This document shows, in pieces, positions 1 to 11,723 of a stretch of DNA of 64,000 nucleotides; the stretch's first letter is position 1; each line of letters opens with the position of its first letter. The stretch is taken from the NCBI RefSeq assembly GCF_026745355.1, contig NC_079209.1:2544295-2608294 (forward strand). Reading direction: 5' to 3'. The notes below the pieces were generated by a model. The model searched no databases, was not told the DNA's origin, and saw only the letters and a list, made by a program, of their open reading frames with translations. The translations under genes and the position numbers were made by a program. The stretch is from Beta vulgaris subsp. vulgaris. Its lineage: Eukaryota > Streptophyta > Magnoliopsida > Caryophyllales > Amaranthaceae.

Positions 1-640
1 CTTTAACTTACCAATATGGCAATGCGGAGCTTGTTGCTTGGAAATGGATTCGCTAAAAAACCTAGGTCTCGTTTGGTTGCACTTGGGAAGTTGATCTTCC
101 CTTGATTTTTCACTTCCCATGAAATTTCACTTCTTAGGAAGTAAACAAAATTGTTTGGTAGGCGGCTATGGGAAGATGAAATTCCCATGGGAAGTACCAC
201 TTACCTAGGGGGAACTAGGTAAGCAACTTCCCCCATTGTGTGGGAAGTTAGTTAAACAAACATCTACTTATACTTGCATTTCCTAGGAACTTGCAATTCC
301 TAGGCAATTGGATGTTAAACAAACATCTACTAAATGAGTATCACTCTTACCTAAATGTGTATTGAACTTATCATAAGAAAAGCTCTTTACGCGTTTGCAA
401 TGATTGTTAATCATTCATTTGCAGTCTACAAGTTGATACCAATTTCTCCTTCTCATATTCACAACGAAGTGACTTATCAACCCATAACAAATGTTATTGA
501 AACAACAATTTACGTATGTATCAAATTGTCAAATTTAAGTTTTGTATATTGATGGTTCTATTACATAAAATATTCATTGGTTTTTTTATTAAATCTCTTT
601 TCCAATTAAAACCCGATAATTCAATTCAGATTATTTTATT
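1..640. other. Upstream intergenic region with MITE-like sequence
   Basis: There is no gene here. Positions 66-335 look like a degenerate MITE: the left side has a GTTTGGTTGC-type end, the right side has AAACAAACATCTAC twice (about 251-268 and 315-332), and the interior is full of short inverted motifs around ACTTCCCATG/CATGGGAAGT. The ends are not clean enough to fix boundaries. From about 640 the sequence turns CT-rich and probably enters the 5'UTR of the gene that follows. Confidence 0.4.
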
Positions 641-837
641 TCAGTTCGATTTTTCGCAATCCAAACCAACCAGCATAAGCCTTCCATGTTTCAATTCAAG
701 TTTCTGCAGTGTAACTACTATCAGTTTCTGTACCGCTACCACTCTGCCTCTCTTACTCCTCTTCTTCGCTCTTAATCTCTCTCCTCCAAATCCTGATCGA
801 AGATCCAAAGATCGTTAATTCTTCTTCAACTGAATTC

Positions 838-3543
838 ATGGTACTTGACTATTTGATTTTCAGTACTAAGAATTTTCTCAAGTTTGCTGCACAACTGCAT
901 TAATGGTATGAATGTATGATTGTGTTTCCTTACATCTCATTGAAGTTCTTTTTAGTAATTTTCTTCAATTCAATTTGCTGCAGATTTCATTAATTTGTCA
1001 TTTATGTATTTGAATATAGTTCTAGACGAAATTAATTGTTGCTAGTATGGTGATTGATAGGGGAATTTATAAGATGAATTTGAATTTGCCGATCAAGTGA
1101 CATTTTCGTAAACAAAATGCCATGAATTTGTAATTGTGGAGGTCACGACTTGATATCTGACCTCTACGACTAGATATTTGACCTCTACGACTTAATATTA
1201 GTGGCATTTTATATACGTAACTGTCACTTGATTGGTGAATTAGCCAATCTTTGTGATGTACCAGACAGCCCTTTGATTGATATATCAATCGAAATTCGAT
1301 ACAATTTGAAGTGTTCTATGACAAGTTGATACAAAGAGATTGATGTTTCCTAATAATTTAGCTAGAAGTTGGGGTTAATAATGATGTAAATGTTAATGAT
1401 ATTATGAAATGAAAGATGGGAGGAATGAGTGTGAGAATGGATTTTGTGATGCGGGTATATGTGATTATGATGCTACTTTTGTATAAAGTTTCTGATATTG
1501 CTGATGATTTAGAGGAACTTCTGAGTGATTGAGTGTTGCATGTTGCAGTCTTTTCAGAGTAAGGGGTTCTGGGTCTCGAAGGATGGTGGGTGTTTAACCG
1601 ACGGGGAGTTAACTTATGATAATACCTCTAGAATCGAACCCAAGCGCCCACACCAATGGTTTATTGACGGTGGCGAGGCTGGGTATTTACCGAACAAGAA
1701 ACAAGCTGTAGAAGTTCCTGGTAGCAATTTATTTGCTGGAATACCGGCCTCGACTCTTTCGCCTTGGGGAAGTGTGTCGGGTTTCAATTCTGTTCCTAGT
1801 CAATTCACTGAACAGTTATTTGATACTGATGCTGCTAGATCATCTAGTTTTGATGAGAGAAATATTGCATCTGACAGTATAGGTACTTTGAATATGGGAA
1901 GAAAGGTTATGGATGACCCATTTGGGAATACTTCGCCATCTGGTCTGTCTATGTCTCATTCATTGGAAAATGCCAAGTCAGGAATTAACTATGGTGGGAT
2001 CAGGAAAGTGAAAGTTAGTGAAGTAAGAGACCCTGAAAACCTATTGCCTTTGTCTTCTGGACCTTATACTAGGGAATTAGACGGTGCTATTTCGACTGCT
2101 CATGGTTATGGCAAGGTGGATGATAGTGGTATATCTATGGGTCTGACATATGGTCGAGATGAGGAAAATGTTGTAACAGTTGCGGAATCTTATGGAAGGG
2201 AAGGTGGCAATTTAATATCAATGAGCCAATCTTTTAGCAAAGATACTTGCAACACAATGGCACTGGGGCATTCCTATAAGGCTGATGGTAGCACTTTGCC
2301 GATGGTGAGTTCATTTAGTGGATCTGATTGTAACATCATTCCGATGGCTGAGAACTTTAGTAAGGGAGACAACAATGTCATTTCCATGGGAAATCTCAGC
2401 AAAGGGGACGATATGATCTCCATAAGTCATACATATAAAGGTGATAGCTCCATCTCGGTGACAAACAATTACAATAATGTTGATGACAGCACCACAACAA
2501 TTGCTCCATCGAACAACAAGTGTGAAAGCCATGTGTTATCCATGAGTCACTCATTCAACAAGGGGGACAGTAACATAATATCCTTTGGTGGTTATAATGA
2601 TGATGATGATGCAAATGCTTCAGGGAAACTCATATGCAATTATGACTTGCTAATGGGGCAGCCTTCCATTCAAAGGTCTGACATGTTAAACCAGAAGGAC
2701 ATGACTATCTCAAATGCTAATGCAGCTATAGTTGCTGCTCAGGTTGTCGCTTCTGGAGCAGATAATGCCTCTAGGAAGAAAGAAGACATCAAAACAACGA
2801 AAAAGACACCTCCCAATAATTTCCCTTCAAATGTGAGAAGTTTGCTTTCCACTGGTATTTTGGATGAGGTTCCTGTGAAGTATATTGCTTGGTCAAGAGA
2901 GGTAAAGATCTAGTGATTGTGTTCATTTTTTGTTTTAGCTTATGTTCGCTGACATTGCTGTACTAATGTATTTTAGAAGGAGCTCCGTGGTATCATAAAA
3001 GGTTCTGGATATCTTTGTGGATGTCAATCATGCAACTTTTCTAAGGCGAGTTGTCTACTTGTCTTTCTAACTTCTTATTTAAAATTTGGTCCAGTCATTT
3101 GATCTGACGAGGAATATTTTTTTCCCCTGTTTGTTTAGGTTATTAATGCTTATGAGTTCGAGCGGCATGCTGGTTGCAAAACCAAACACCCCAACAATCA
3201 CATTTACTTTGAGAACGGGAAAACCATTTATGGCATTGTTCAAGAGCTTAGGAATACTCCACAGAATATGCTGTTTGATGTTATACAAACAATAACAGGT
3301 TCACCCATCAATCAAAAATCCTTCCGACTTTGGAAAGGTGACTACAGCTGATTCCACTTGTTTGATGTTTGATTTTTTTTCTTTTTAAAATAGTTGATAA
3401 TCTCTGTTATCTGTAACTTCTTCCAATGCGAAGTGCAATTTTTTCATGTTCTTTCTTGCTCATGTTTGTCAGAATCTTTCCTGGCTGCAACCCGGGAACT
3501 TCAGCGCATTTATGGTAAGGATGAGCGGAATCAATCGTTGTAA
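838..3543 (+). CDS. Tify domain-binding-domain (TDBD) nuclear protein, At5g13660-like
   Basis: Coding exons are inferred at 838-840, 1549-2901, 2977-3045, 3139-3337 and 3473-3543, giving 564 aa. The first exon contributes only ATG, spliced at ATG|GTACTT to an acceptor at TTGCAG (1548); this yields an N-terminus MSFQSKGFW, which fits the MSFQ-KGFW start I recall for this plant family. The alternative is an unspliced start at ATG 1540 (MLQSFQSKGFW). The middle is a long Ser/Gly/Asp-rich region of loosely repeated SMSHSFSKGD-like units. The C-terminal ~110 residues form the conserved TDBD: GILDEVPVKYIAWSREKELRG, then CGCQSC, then FERHAGCKTKHPNNHIYFENG, ending in RELQRIYG. Related domains occur in PHD-finger proteins and in NINJA-type co-repressor adaptors; a nuclear regulatory role is inferred. 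The 3046-3138 intron uses a GC donor. Confidence 0.9.
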
Positions 3544-5660
3544 ACTCATTTGCAGTTGCAGTATGGGTATTGGTAACTGGTAAGCACATCTTTACTACTC
3601 TTAATTTTTTAATTGTCAATTGTGGTGACGGAAACAATGTGATAAAAATTTATCTGACATAATGAATTGATAGAATGACAATATATTCCTGTGTCCTGAA
3701 CTTTCTAAGACTGGAACAAATTAAATGGAAGGAGGAGTTGTGCTTGTAGTTGTAGACTAGTATTCACCCATTGTACAGAGGAAGAAAAGATGTGGATTGT
3801 GAGGGATGTGAAGCCATAGTTTTCCCTCCTGATTTATTCATCCAAAGAGAATCACTCTCCTCCATTCTTTTCACCCAGTTACTCTCTTCAAAGAAGTTAT
3901 CAGGTGTAACTCTGACGCAAGTTGTAGAAAATAAACCATAAACAATTAGTGTCACTTCTTACAAAGTTTTCTTGTAGCTCCGCAAGTAGTTCTATTATTA
4001 ATTGTTGTATGGCTGTCTTCTTTATTTGCAGGCGCAGGGCTCTTGAAGTGTCAAGGTACAAGGGGTAGTTATTCTATGTAAGTTACCAATCTATTCCTCT
4101 GAAAGCATGGCTGGGGAAAGAGCTATGATCTCCTTACTCTAACTTGTGTAAAGGTTAATGGCTCAGCAGATATGTTCTGCTGTTACCTCTCACATAAGAA
4201 TATCATGAATATCATAGGATTACTGGTGATGTTTTTATATGCCTCGCGATCTTTATTCCCTGGATGTTCTAGTGCAAGGTTTATGTTGATGCTAGTAACA
4301 ATGGAATTTGGGGTTTGATTAATGCATGCTTTGGTAGCAAGTTCAAAACCTGATAGTGCAACTCCAGGTCCTGTATACTCTCTGATAAATATGGAAATGT
4401 AAAGTTTTTAAATAGTTTGAAATTTCTTATGCTCCTTAACATTTCAGAGAAACTTTTTATTTTTTTTCTGATAAAAAGTTGTACTACTCTAGGTTGCATA
4501 CGAGATAGATGCATGATCAAAGTGCACTGTTGCTCCCTCCCTGATTTTGCTTCTATTGTCGGTTGGGTCACTCTCCTACAAGATATAGATTATTGATGCA
4601 CAAAGAACCGAGTAGCTTCAACCATTCTAGTTTTCATGCTGCATTCATGTTGTTCATGTTATAAGGAGAATTTGAACGGTGTGTTCTTAAACTATTAATA
4701 TGAAATCTGATAAGTGGATAATCAATTTGACTTTGCTCTCCTTACAGTGGTATATCTTATTTGTAGTTCAAGTGAAACAGGACTGGCTTGAAGATGATAT
4801 TAAGCAGATTTTATGTGTGGCAGTATGAATAGAGTGTGTAATATTTTATGCGAGGCAGTACGAATAGAGTTTGGAAGCTCTAAAATAGTTTGCTCACTCC
4901 TTGGCTTCATGGAAGTGAATTTTAGTTTGAAATTAAGCTTTAGAGACCCAGGATTCACTGACATCATAAGAAGGCACTTGAAAGTTATGGTAGCTTGTTT
5001 CATGCTCAGAAGTATAGAAATGAGATTGAAAATGTGCTCTCTTCACAAAGTGAACTTATTAGAATTTACTAGAACTTATTGAAGTTAAGTTCATGATGTA
5101 CTAGAATTTATTGGAACTTATTAGATCTGAAAAGTGTTTTCTTAATGTAAAGAGAGCGCATCTCCAAAAGGAGATGGTATTTGAATCCTAGACCTCAAGG
5201 TTATGAACCTCATAACCTCAAGCTCACGAGTTTGCGAGTGACGAAGCTATTGTAGAGGGTGCAGAAGAAAGGTCCGGAACGGATGGTGTAGGTGCAATGA
5301 GAAAAAAAGTTGTTTACTTTTCTAGCTTCAAGGATGTGGTGTTGGCAGATGTGAGGAGATTTAGATCCCAATGTCTGTCTATTTGTGTTTTTAATATGTT
5401 CAAGTAATTGCCTTTTGTTGACTTTTTAAATTTGCTAACAGTCTTATATGTCTGATGTAATGCAAATCTGTAATGTTTTGAAGAGAGCACATTAATCTTC
5501 AGACTCGAAAGATCCCAACAGAGGAAGAACAAGGAAAATTATCGCAGAGCGTGGAACACCTTTTAAAATTTCACCTATTAATTAGCTAGGGGATGCTTCT
5601 TGTCATTTCTTCAAGGAAAAATGCTCTCAATAATCCAATCAAACTATTTTTTTAGGGCAA

Positions 5661-5945
5661 TCTAGAGGTGATCAAAGGTACCCAACTTGGTTCGGAAAAT
5701 GCCCAAGTTTGAGCAGAATTTTTTGGCCCGGCCCTTTCTTTTTTTTTTATAATTTGGAACGGGTTTTGGGCAAGACGAAAATGACCTTTTAGTTTAAATT
5801 TCGGCTGGCTCGATTTTGGCCCTCAAAAGTGGGCTTTTGGCACAAAAAATGGTCCGAATTTTGGCCTGCACGACTAGTATGGGAAAAATTTTTAGGAGCA
5901 GCTCGGCCCAAATCTGACCTAGCATGCTATTTGATCACCTCTAGA
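5661..5945. mobile_element. hAT-like MITE with 16-bp perfect inverted ends
   Basis: The left end reads TCTAGAGGTGATCAAA and the right end is its exact reverse complement, TTTGATCACCTCTAGA. If the element proper begins at TAGAGG (5663) and ends at CCTCTA (5943), the flanking 8-mers are GGGCAATC and GAGCATTC, which match at 6 of 8 positions as an aged 8-bp target duplication would. The interior is rich in GGCCCGG/CCAAAT motifs and has no coding capacity. Size and end structure fit a non-autonomous hAT element. Confidence 0.75.
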
Positions 5946-6204
5946 GCATTCCAATCCGACTATTATTAGTGGGTGCTAAATAGAATTATAAGTACTTAAC
6001 TATTATGCTCACAACTATTGAGAATTTGTGAGAAAACCATACGATATTTACATATTTTATTTTCTTTCCTTCTATTTTTTTAAAAAAATGTGTCTTACTT
6101 GCACTTTAACTCTTCTTCACCATTGGCTTTCTCACTTCTCTTTCTTTTTAACAAACACCATTAGATATAAGAGATTTTTTTTTTTTAAAAAAGAATGAAT
6201 GACT

Positions 6205-6363
6205 TAGGCTCTGTTTTGTTTTGGATTGAATTTAACTAAACTGAATTGAATTTGTCTGAATTGAACTGAACCTGAAAGGAAACTAACCGAACTGAATGAA
6301 AATTGTGAAAGATAACTATCTGAACTAAATTGAATTTTTATTAATTCAGTCCAAAAAAATAGA
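6205..6363. mobile_element. GAACTGAA-rich MITE-like element, copy A
   Basis: This copy starts near GGCTCTGTTTTGTTTTGGATTG and ends near AATTCAGTCCAAAAAAAT. The interior repeats GAATTGAACTGAACC-type words and carries GAATGAAAATTGTGAAAG, a phrase shared with copies near 42330, 52866 and 59992. It is degenerate and non-coding. Superfamily is not determined. Confidence 0.55.
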
Positions 6364-7959
6364 TGCTTCTTAACTTACCCCATCATAATTCATGACCAAT
6401 ATGATTCCAAAAATTTTCGATAGAAAAGAGTTGCATACTGTCTGATTTTTGGGATTTTTTTGGGATGCATATGCTGTTGGACCTAAGCACCTCTTCACTA
6501 GTAAATGACTTAACCAGTGGACATGACATATTGACAATTCAACATAATATAACATGGTAGATAAAGACACATCTTGGTATCTTGCCATTACAAATGGGTT
6601 TTATTCTGATTTGTTGTCATCAACTCATACTTAAAACTTAAAAGATGTGTTGTTACAATCCCCATATTCAATTGTGTAATGGTCTCTAAGCTCTTAGAGG
6701 TTTAACTTCATAATTTGTAATTTGTACTCCTTTTACATTTACGTTAAATTTATTAGATGCCAAAAAGGAAAAAGAAAAATTAGGCTCATTATTTTTTCAT
6801 ACACAAGAGAATAGGAAAAATATCATTATATAATGAATTATAAGATTGGAATTTCTTAATTTGTGATTTTTATATGGCCTATTCATATATCGCAAGAAGT
6901 TTTTTTTCAAAAAAGAAGACCCAAAATCTCATTTTTATTAAAATGATATATTGAAGATTGTCAATATAGAACATACTCACTTATCCTCTTTTTCAATGCT
7001 CCGAAAACGCAAAATCTCAATTGGTAAATCGTAATATACATATTCGAATCCGATATCACAAATTACCAAATCAAAGATCGCCTAATTCGTACCAAACAGG
7101 TCAAATTTTCTTGTTGCCTCTTTTCCTCCCCATCCAAAAACTAAAAAAAAACAATTTTCTTTTAAGGCCAAACAAAGTGGCAAATATTTATAAAGAAAAA
7201 ACGAAAAATAAAGAAGGATAAAGACATAAAAGAAAGAAGCTGAAAACTCTGTAACCCTAATCCTCAATTATTAAACGCGATTTCTGATTCCCTTCATCAA
7301 ATCAACTTTCCTCAATTTCGTAGAACAAATTCGTGAAAAGAATTGCGGGGATTTTTAATCTTTTTCGACATCGGAAACTTCAATCTTCCAGGAATTTGAA
7401 GGTTCGTTTCATAGTAATTTCAATACAAGTTTTAAGATTGAAAGCTTGAATCTTTTATATATTTGAGCAAGAATTCAGATTTTTCTTTTATTTGTTCTGT
7501 TGAAATCTTTACTTTGATAAGCTGAAGAATAAAATTCAGATTTTCAAGAGATCATTCTATGATTTGCTTCAATTTTTAGTGTTATGATTGTTGCATTCAC
7601 TTTTTGATTTTCAAAATGGTTGTGATTTCTTGGTAATGTTTTTGAAAACATGGGTATCATGTGATAATGAAAAACATGAAAGGTTGTGAATTCTGCTAAT
7701 GTTTTATTTTTCAGTTATGTGTTTTTGATTTAGTTGTAAAATTTTGTACATAGGTTTATGTAATTGATTAAAATAATACGTATGTATTTGGTTTAAATGA
7801 AAATACAAATTTGTTTACTTGAACAATTTGCTAATACCATATAGTAGGTATCAAAAGAATGGTTGTGGGGATATAATTCTTGAAGAAGATATTTGCTTAA
7901 GGATTATAGTGGGTATTATTGAGGATTAAGTTGAAGGAGTGTCCAATACCGTGATATGT

Positions 7960-8036
7960 ACAAGTTAACTGTCAAGTTCAGGATGCAAGAATCCCCTATC
8001 ACAAGTTAACTGTCAAGTTCAGGATGCAAGAATCCC
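7960..8036. repeat. Tandem duplication, 36-bp unit, period 41
   Basis: Two identical 36-bp copies (7960-7995 and 8001-8036) begin ACAAGTTAACTGTCAAGTTC and are separated by CTATC. It lies in the putative 5'UTR intron of the ELF1 gene. The perfect identity points to a recent local duplication. Confidence 0.9.
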
Positions 8037-8220
8037 GTAGACGGGTAGTTGGGAAAATGGAGATGGACTTGATGAAAGGGGTGAAAGAAGGAAATGAAAT
8101 CGTTGGGTCTTTAGGAACATATTGCATTAGATAGGATGAGTGGAGGAGAATGATTCACATGAGCAACTCGGGGGAGATGACATAGTGGTCTGAATAGGCA
8201 ATCCCATCCTTTGGGGATTG

Positions 8221-8526
8221 AGGGGGTGTTTGGCACAAAAAATCGGAACAAAATGGTATGAGATTGAGAAAGTATGGATTGGAAGTTCATTATTGTCTTT
8301 TAGTTGTTTAATTTACTCAAAGAACGGATTTAGAACCCATAACTAGAGGAGGAGGTATGGGGATGTTAATGCATAAAGGGGTGGTGGAAATGGGATTCAA
8401 GGGGCGTAGGGGCATGTGAAAGTATTGGGGGTGATGTTAACCTTCTTTTTCTTTCTTCAAGTAGTATCATATTCAATTCATTTCATTTCATTCCGTTCAA
8501 TCCCAAAACCTTTAACCAAACACCGC
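8221..8526. mobile_element. hAT-like MITE in ELF1 leader intron
   Basis: The left end is GGGGGTGTTTGGCAC and the right end TTAACCAAACACCGC, so GGTGTTTGG pairs with CCAAACACC. Subterminal ATTCC/GGAAT motifs are also inverted. A clear target duplication was not found, so the outer limits are approximate. Confidence 0.5.
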
Positions 8527-9081
8527 TAATACTTTGAAATTGTTGTAGGCATCAAGTTATTATCAAACCTCTTGATGCTAGATAATGGGTCAATCCGTTC
8601 TTGCGGATATCGCATACCCCGGGCGCTCCACATTCCATTTAACGAAGTTATGGAGATTAATTAGTGGTTTTTTACTCCTTATCAATAATATGTCCATGTC
8701 ATGTTTGAGGGTCGGATTGCGTATAATTGGCCTTTATTGGCATGGTACAGACTCTTCATCTATGTGTTATGGGAATGAATTGGCTCACTTTATTTGTAGC
8801 TTCTTTTTGAGATTTAGCATGCAAGGCACTTGCTCATGCTAAGGGTTTAAAGATGTTAGAAGATTCTTCATAACTTGTTTAATTTAATCGTCTAGAATGT
8901 GATTGGCTTTTAGCTCATATGGCTGACTAGAAGGTCAACCTTTTCTGTTTTGATTAAGTTATCAATTGTTAAAATGATATCTTTCTGATTTTTTTCTGCT
9001 GTCAAATAATCTTGCTATGCGTCTTGTCGTGCCTTTTTAATTTTTCCCCTGATGGTTGTAGTCCAGTGTTTGTAGCCACCA

Positions 9082-10349
9082 ATGGGGAAGAGAAAGTCAA
9101 GAGCTAAGCCTGCTGCAAAGAAGAGTATCAAACTTGATACTGTTTTTAGCTGTCCTTTCTGCAATCATGGGACCAGTGTAGAATGTCGGATGTAAGTGTA
9201 CTTCATATCTGTTAACCTTCTTTTACTAAATGAGTAAAGAGTCATGGGCTCATGGATGTTTCCTTTTGATTAATGCTTTTGTCCTCATTGCAAGACTGTT
9301 GACATGAAGTGGAAGTTAGATCTGCTGATTAACTTTGGTTGTTCAATGAGGTATAAGTAGATATTACACTTGATGACAAAGTAATGGTTGTTTGAGTCCT
9401 AAATGATATTCGATTGCTTTTGAAGTAATACTCATTAGGAAATAATGGATCTGATAGTTTTGGGGAGAATTTGAGTGGTGTATACCTCGAAATATTGAAC
9501 TATTACTTGTGGATGCCCTTGCCTAGAAAGGGGATAAAGAAGCGATTAGTGAACATGATTTAGCCTTACTAGAGTCTGAAATGATATCGCTTCTTTGTTT
9601 AATTTTTTTATTAACTGTTTCTATTCAGAATATATATCATTAAATTGCAGTCTAAGTGGGTATTTTGAGCTGAAATTGTATTATCTTGCCTGATTATTAG
9701 TGATATGAAGAACTTGATTGGCGAAGCCTCATGTAGGATATGCCAAGAGAACTTCAGCACTACCATTACAGGTACATTTCTGAACCATACTAATGGTCCA
9801 TCAATTTGCACTTGCATGTTTTTGTATCTCTGCCAACTGTGTATTAAATATTGATTTCTTTTTTTATCTTTTTTTCTTGGCATATTGGTAGGCCATTAGA
9901 TCCTTTTTCTCAATAATTATTTTACAAGTACCTATTAACTACAATTTTTCTCTTCTTCCTCCATGTCCTTTCCTCACTCTTCCTTGTTTTTTGGCAAGAA
10001 GAATGAAGCTCATTCTTTTTGGTTGACAAACTCCATAAAGGAGCTCATGTTAATGATATTCTGATAGCAAATACTTGATTCAAAGTTTGGACTAGTATTT
10101 TTTTTTGTATATTTGCAAAGATATGAATTTTTGCTGATGATATCTATGTTTTTTTCTCCTTTCATTTTGGCATCTGCAGCCCTGACCGAACCGATTGACA
10201 TGTGAGTTTGACTTATTCAAGATCTTGCCATTTACTGCTGTATTATATCATATTCTCTTTTCCTTACATTATCCATGCGAATATACAGATACAGCGAGTG
10301 GATTGACGAGTGTGAGCGAGTTAATACAGTGGAAGATGATGGCGAGTGA
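9082..10349 (+). CDS. ELF1: Transcription elongation factor ELF1 (ELOF1 homologue)
   Basis: Four coding exons, 9082-9191, 9701-9771, 10180-10201 and 10289-10349, give an 87-aa protein. All junctions are GT-AG and the frame is continuous. The product opens with the basic tail [10 protein letters not shown], followed by a four-cysteine zinc ribbon: CPFC (about residues 24-27) and CRIC (about 47-50). The C-terminal part contains YSEWIDECE and a short acidic tail. ELF1 is a small nuclear factor that binds RNA polymerase II during elongation. The protein is close to the usual family length, with a shorter acidic tail than the Arabidopsis protein. The 22-nt third exon is too short for simple ORF scans. 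Confidence 0.96.
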
Positions 10350-11723
10350 TTAGACAATGATGCGCTAGAAGGTTGTTGCTCTGTTCCATGAAATAATAGT
10401 CTTTTGCCCAATGTTCTATGCTATGTAGTCTGCTGGATCCTTACTCCCTACGGGTTCTTCTGTCACAGACTAGTCAAATGTGGATTGTATTTTATGTCAA
10501 AAAATCAGCATCTCATGCTGATTCACAAGGGTAGATTTTAGGTGCAGCAACTGGTTTGTGCTTGTAATATATGTCATCCTTTTAGTTTCCTTTCTCTGAA
10601 TGTAATGCCATAATTATACTGATCTATCGAAGGTTACTCTGAAGTCTGAACTAGGTAGTTTGGCCTTATTGTGTCCAATTTCGAGTGGTAAATGCTTTTT
10701 TCGTGGATTCGGAATTGCTAGATGTGTTGTAGAACATGGTAAAAGGACGTAAGGTAGAACCTAAGAATTATGATGTGCTAAAACGTCAAAATGTGAGTGC
10801 AATATATTGAAAGATAAATAACATTTCATGCCATTAGAATTGTGGTTTGCCTCCATGATGTGATTTCCATCATTGCACGAAACTATGTTCCTCGCTAACT
10901 CAGCAATTGATTAAAGGGATATATGCCGGTTCTGAAACGGCAAAGATTTCGAAGGTAGTAGCTTCAGTGTGGAGGTATTGAGCAACTAGTGAGGGTCACT
11001 GGATCAGTATTGAGTAGGCGTTCAAAGCGCTCTAATCTCTACATCCACAAGGACGTTGTTTTGATATTTGGAGCATGTACGGGTGTATTTTGGATATCCC
11101 CGAGACCCCGACCATATAGGGGGTTTTCGGCAAGAGATACACAGTGCAACACTATGCTGGGGTAAACAATTTTCCGTATGGATGTGAAAAACTGATCCAA
11201 CCCATTTAATAAACAAGTCGAGTCAAGGTTGATTTTTTCAATCCGTTCAATAAACGGTTTCGGTTTGGGTTGGGATATGTTCAACCCGTTTATTATTAAC
11301 TCGAACCCGAGCCGATCTGTTAATCAGCCCTAATTTTCCGTGTTCGATGGTGTATCTTGAAGAAGACAATGTTAAAGCCCCAACCCCAATAGGATAAGGC
11401 TAATTATATGAGCCAATTTGTTGTTCTCCCGTAAACTTTTTTATTTAGATACTATATTATATCCAATTGATCTAAAACTTTAAAAACAACATAAAGTATG
11501 TCAAACGATCTTGTTAATAGGGTTACATAATCATATATCATGTTTATATACTACTCAACTTGCCTCAGGGACAAGGTGTAGATTACGGCGGAGCATGGTG
11601 GTGGTGGGGATCCTTGAGGCTCACGCCTCACCTCGGTAGACTAACTACTGAACTACTGAACTACAACTATAATGTCCATCAAGTTGGCAGTGTAATATGA
11701 ATAAATGGCAACAAAGTATTACC
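10350..11723. other. Convergent intergenic region between ELF1 and ABCG genes
   Basis: The ELF1 3'UTR probably occupies the first 200-300 bp, and the ABCG 3'UTR lies at the right edge on the minus strand. Around 11200-11330 there are inverted motifs (AATCCGTTCAATAAACGG, TTCAACCCGTTTATTATT) that look like an old MITE, but no clean ends are visible. Nothing coding is supported. Confidence 0.5.

Larger units (their letters stand above)
3544..7240. other. Intergenic / 3'UTR stretch without genes
   Basis: The 3' part of the TDBD transcript probably runs some distance past 3543. No further coding exon can be supported. The stretch contains a delimited hAT-like MITE (5661-5945) and a GAACTGAA-rich element (about 6205-6363), both listed separately. 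Otherwise it is AT-rich unique-looking sequence with poly-T runs. Confidence 0.6.
7240..9081 (+). other. 5'UTR exon and long leader intron of ELF1 gene
   Basis: A non-coding leader exon is likely at about 7240-7401, ending at a plausible donor AAG|GTTCGT. The intron would run to an acceptor just upstream of the ATG at 9082; candidate AGs end at 9061, 9066 and 9075. The intron holds a 36-bp tandem duplication (7960-8036) and a hAT-like MITE (about 8221-8526). These boundaries are inferred from splice signals only. Confidence 0.5.
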
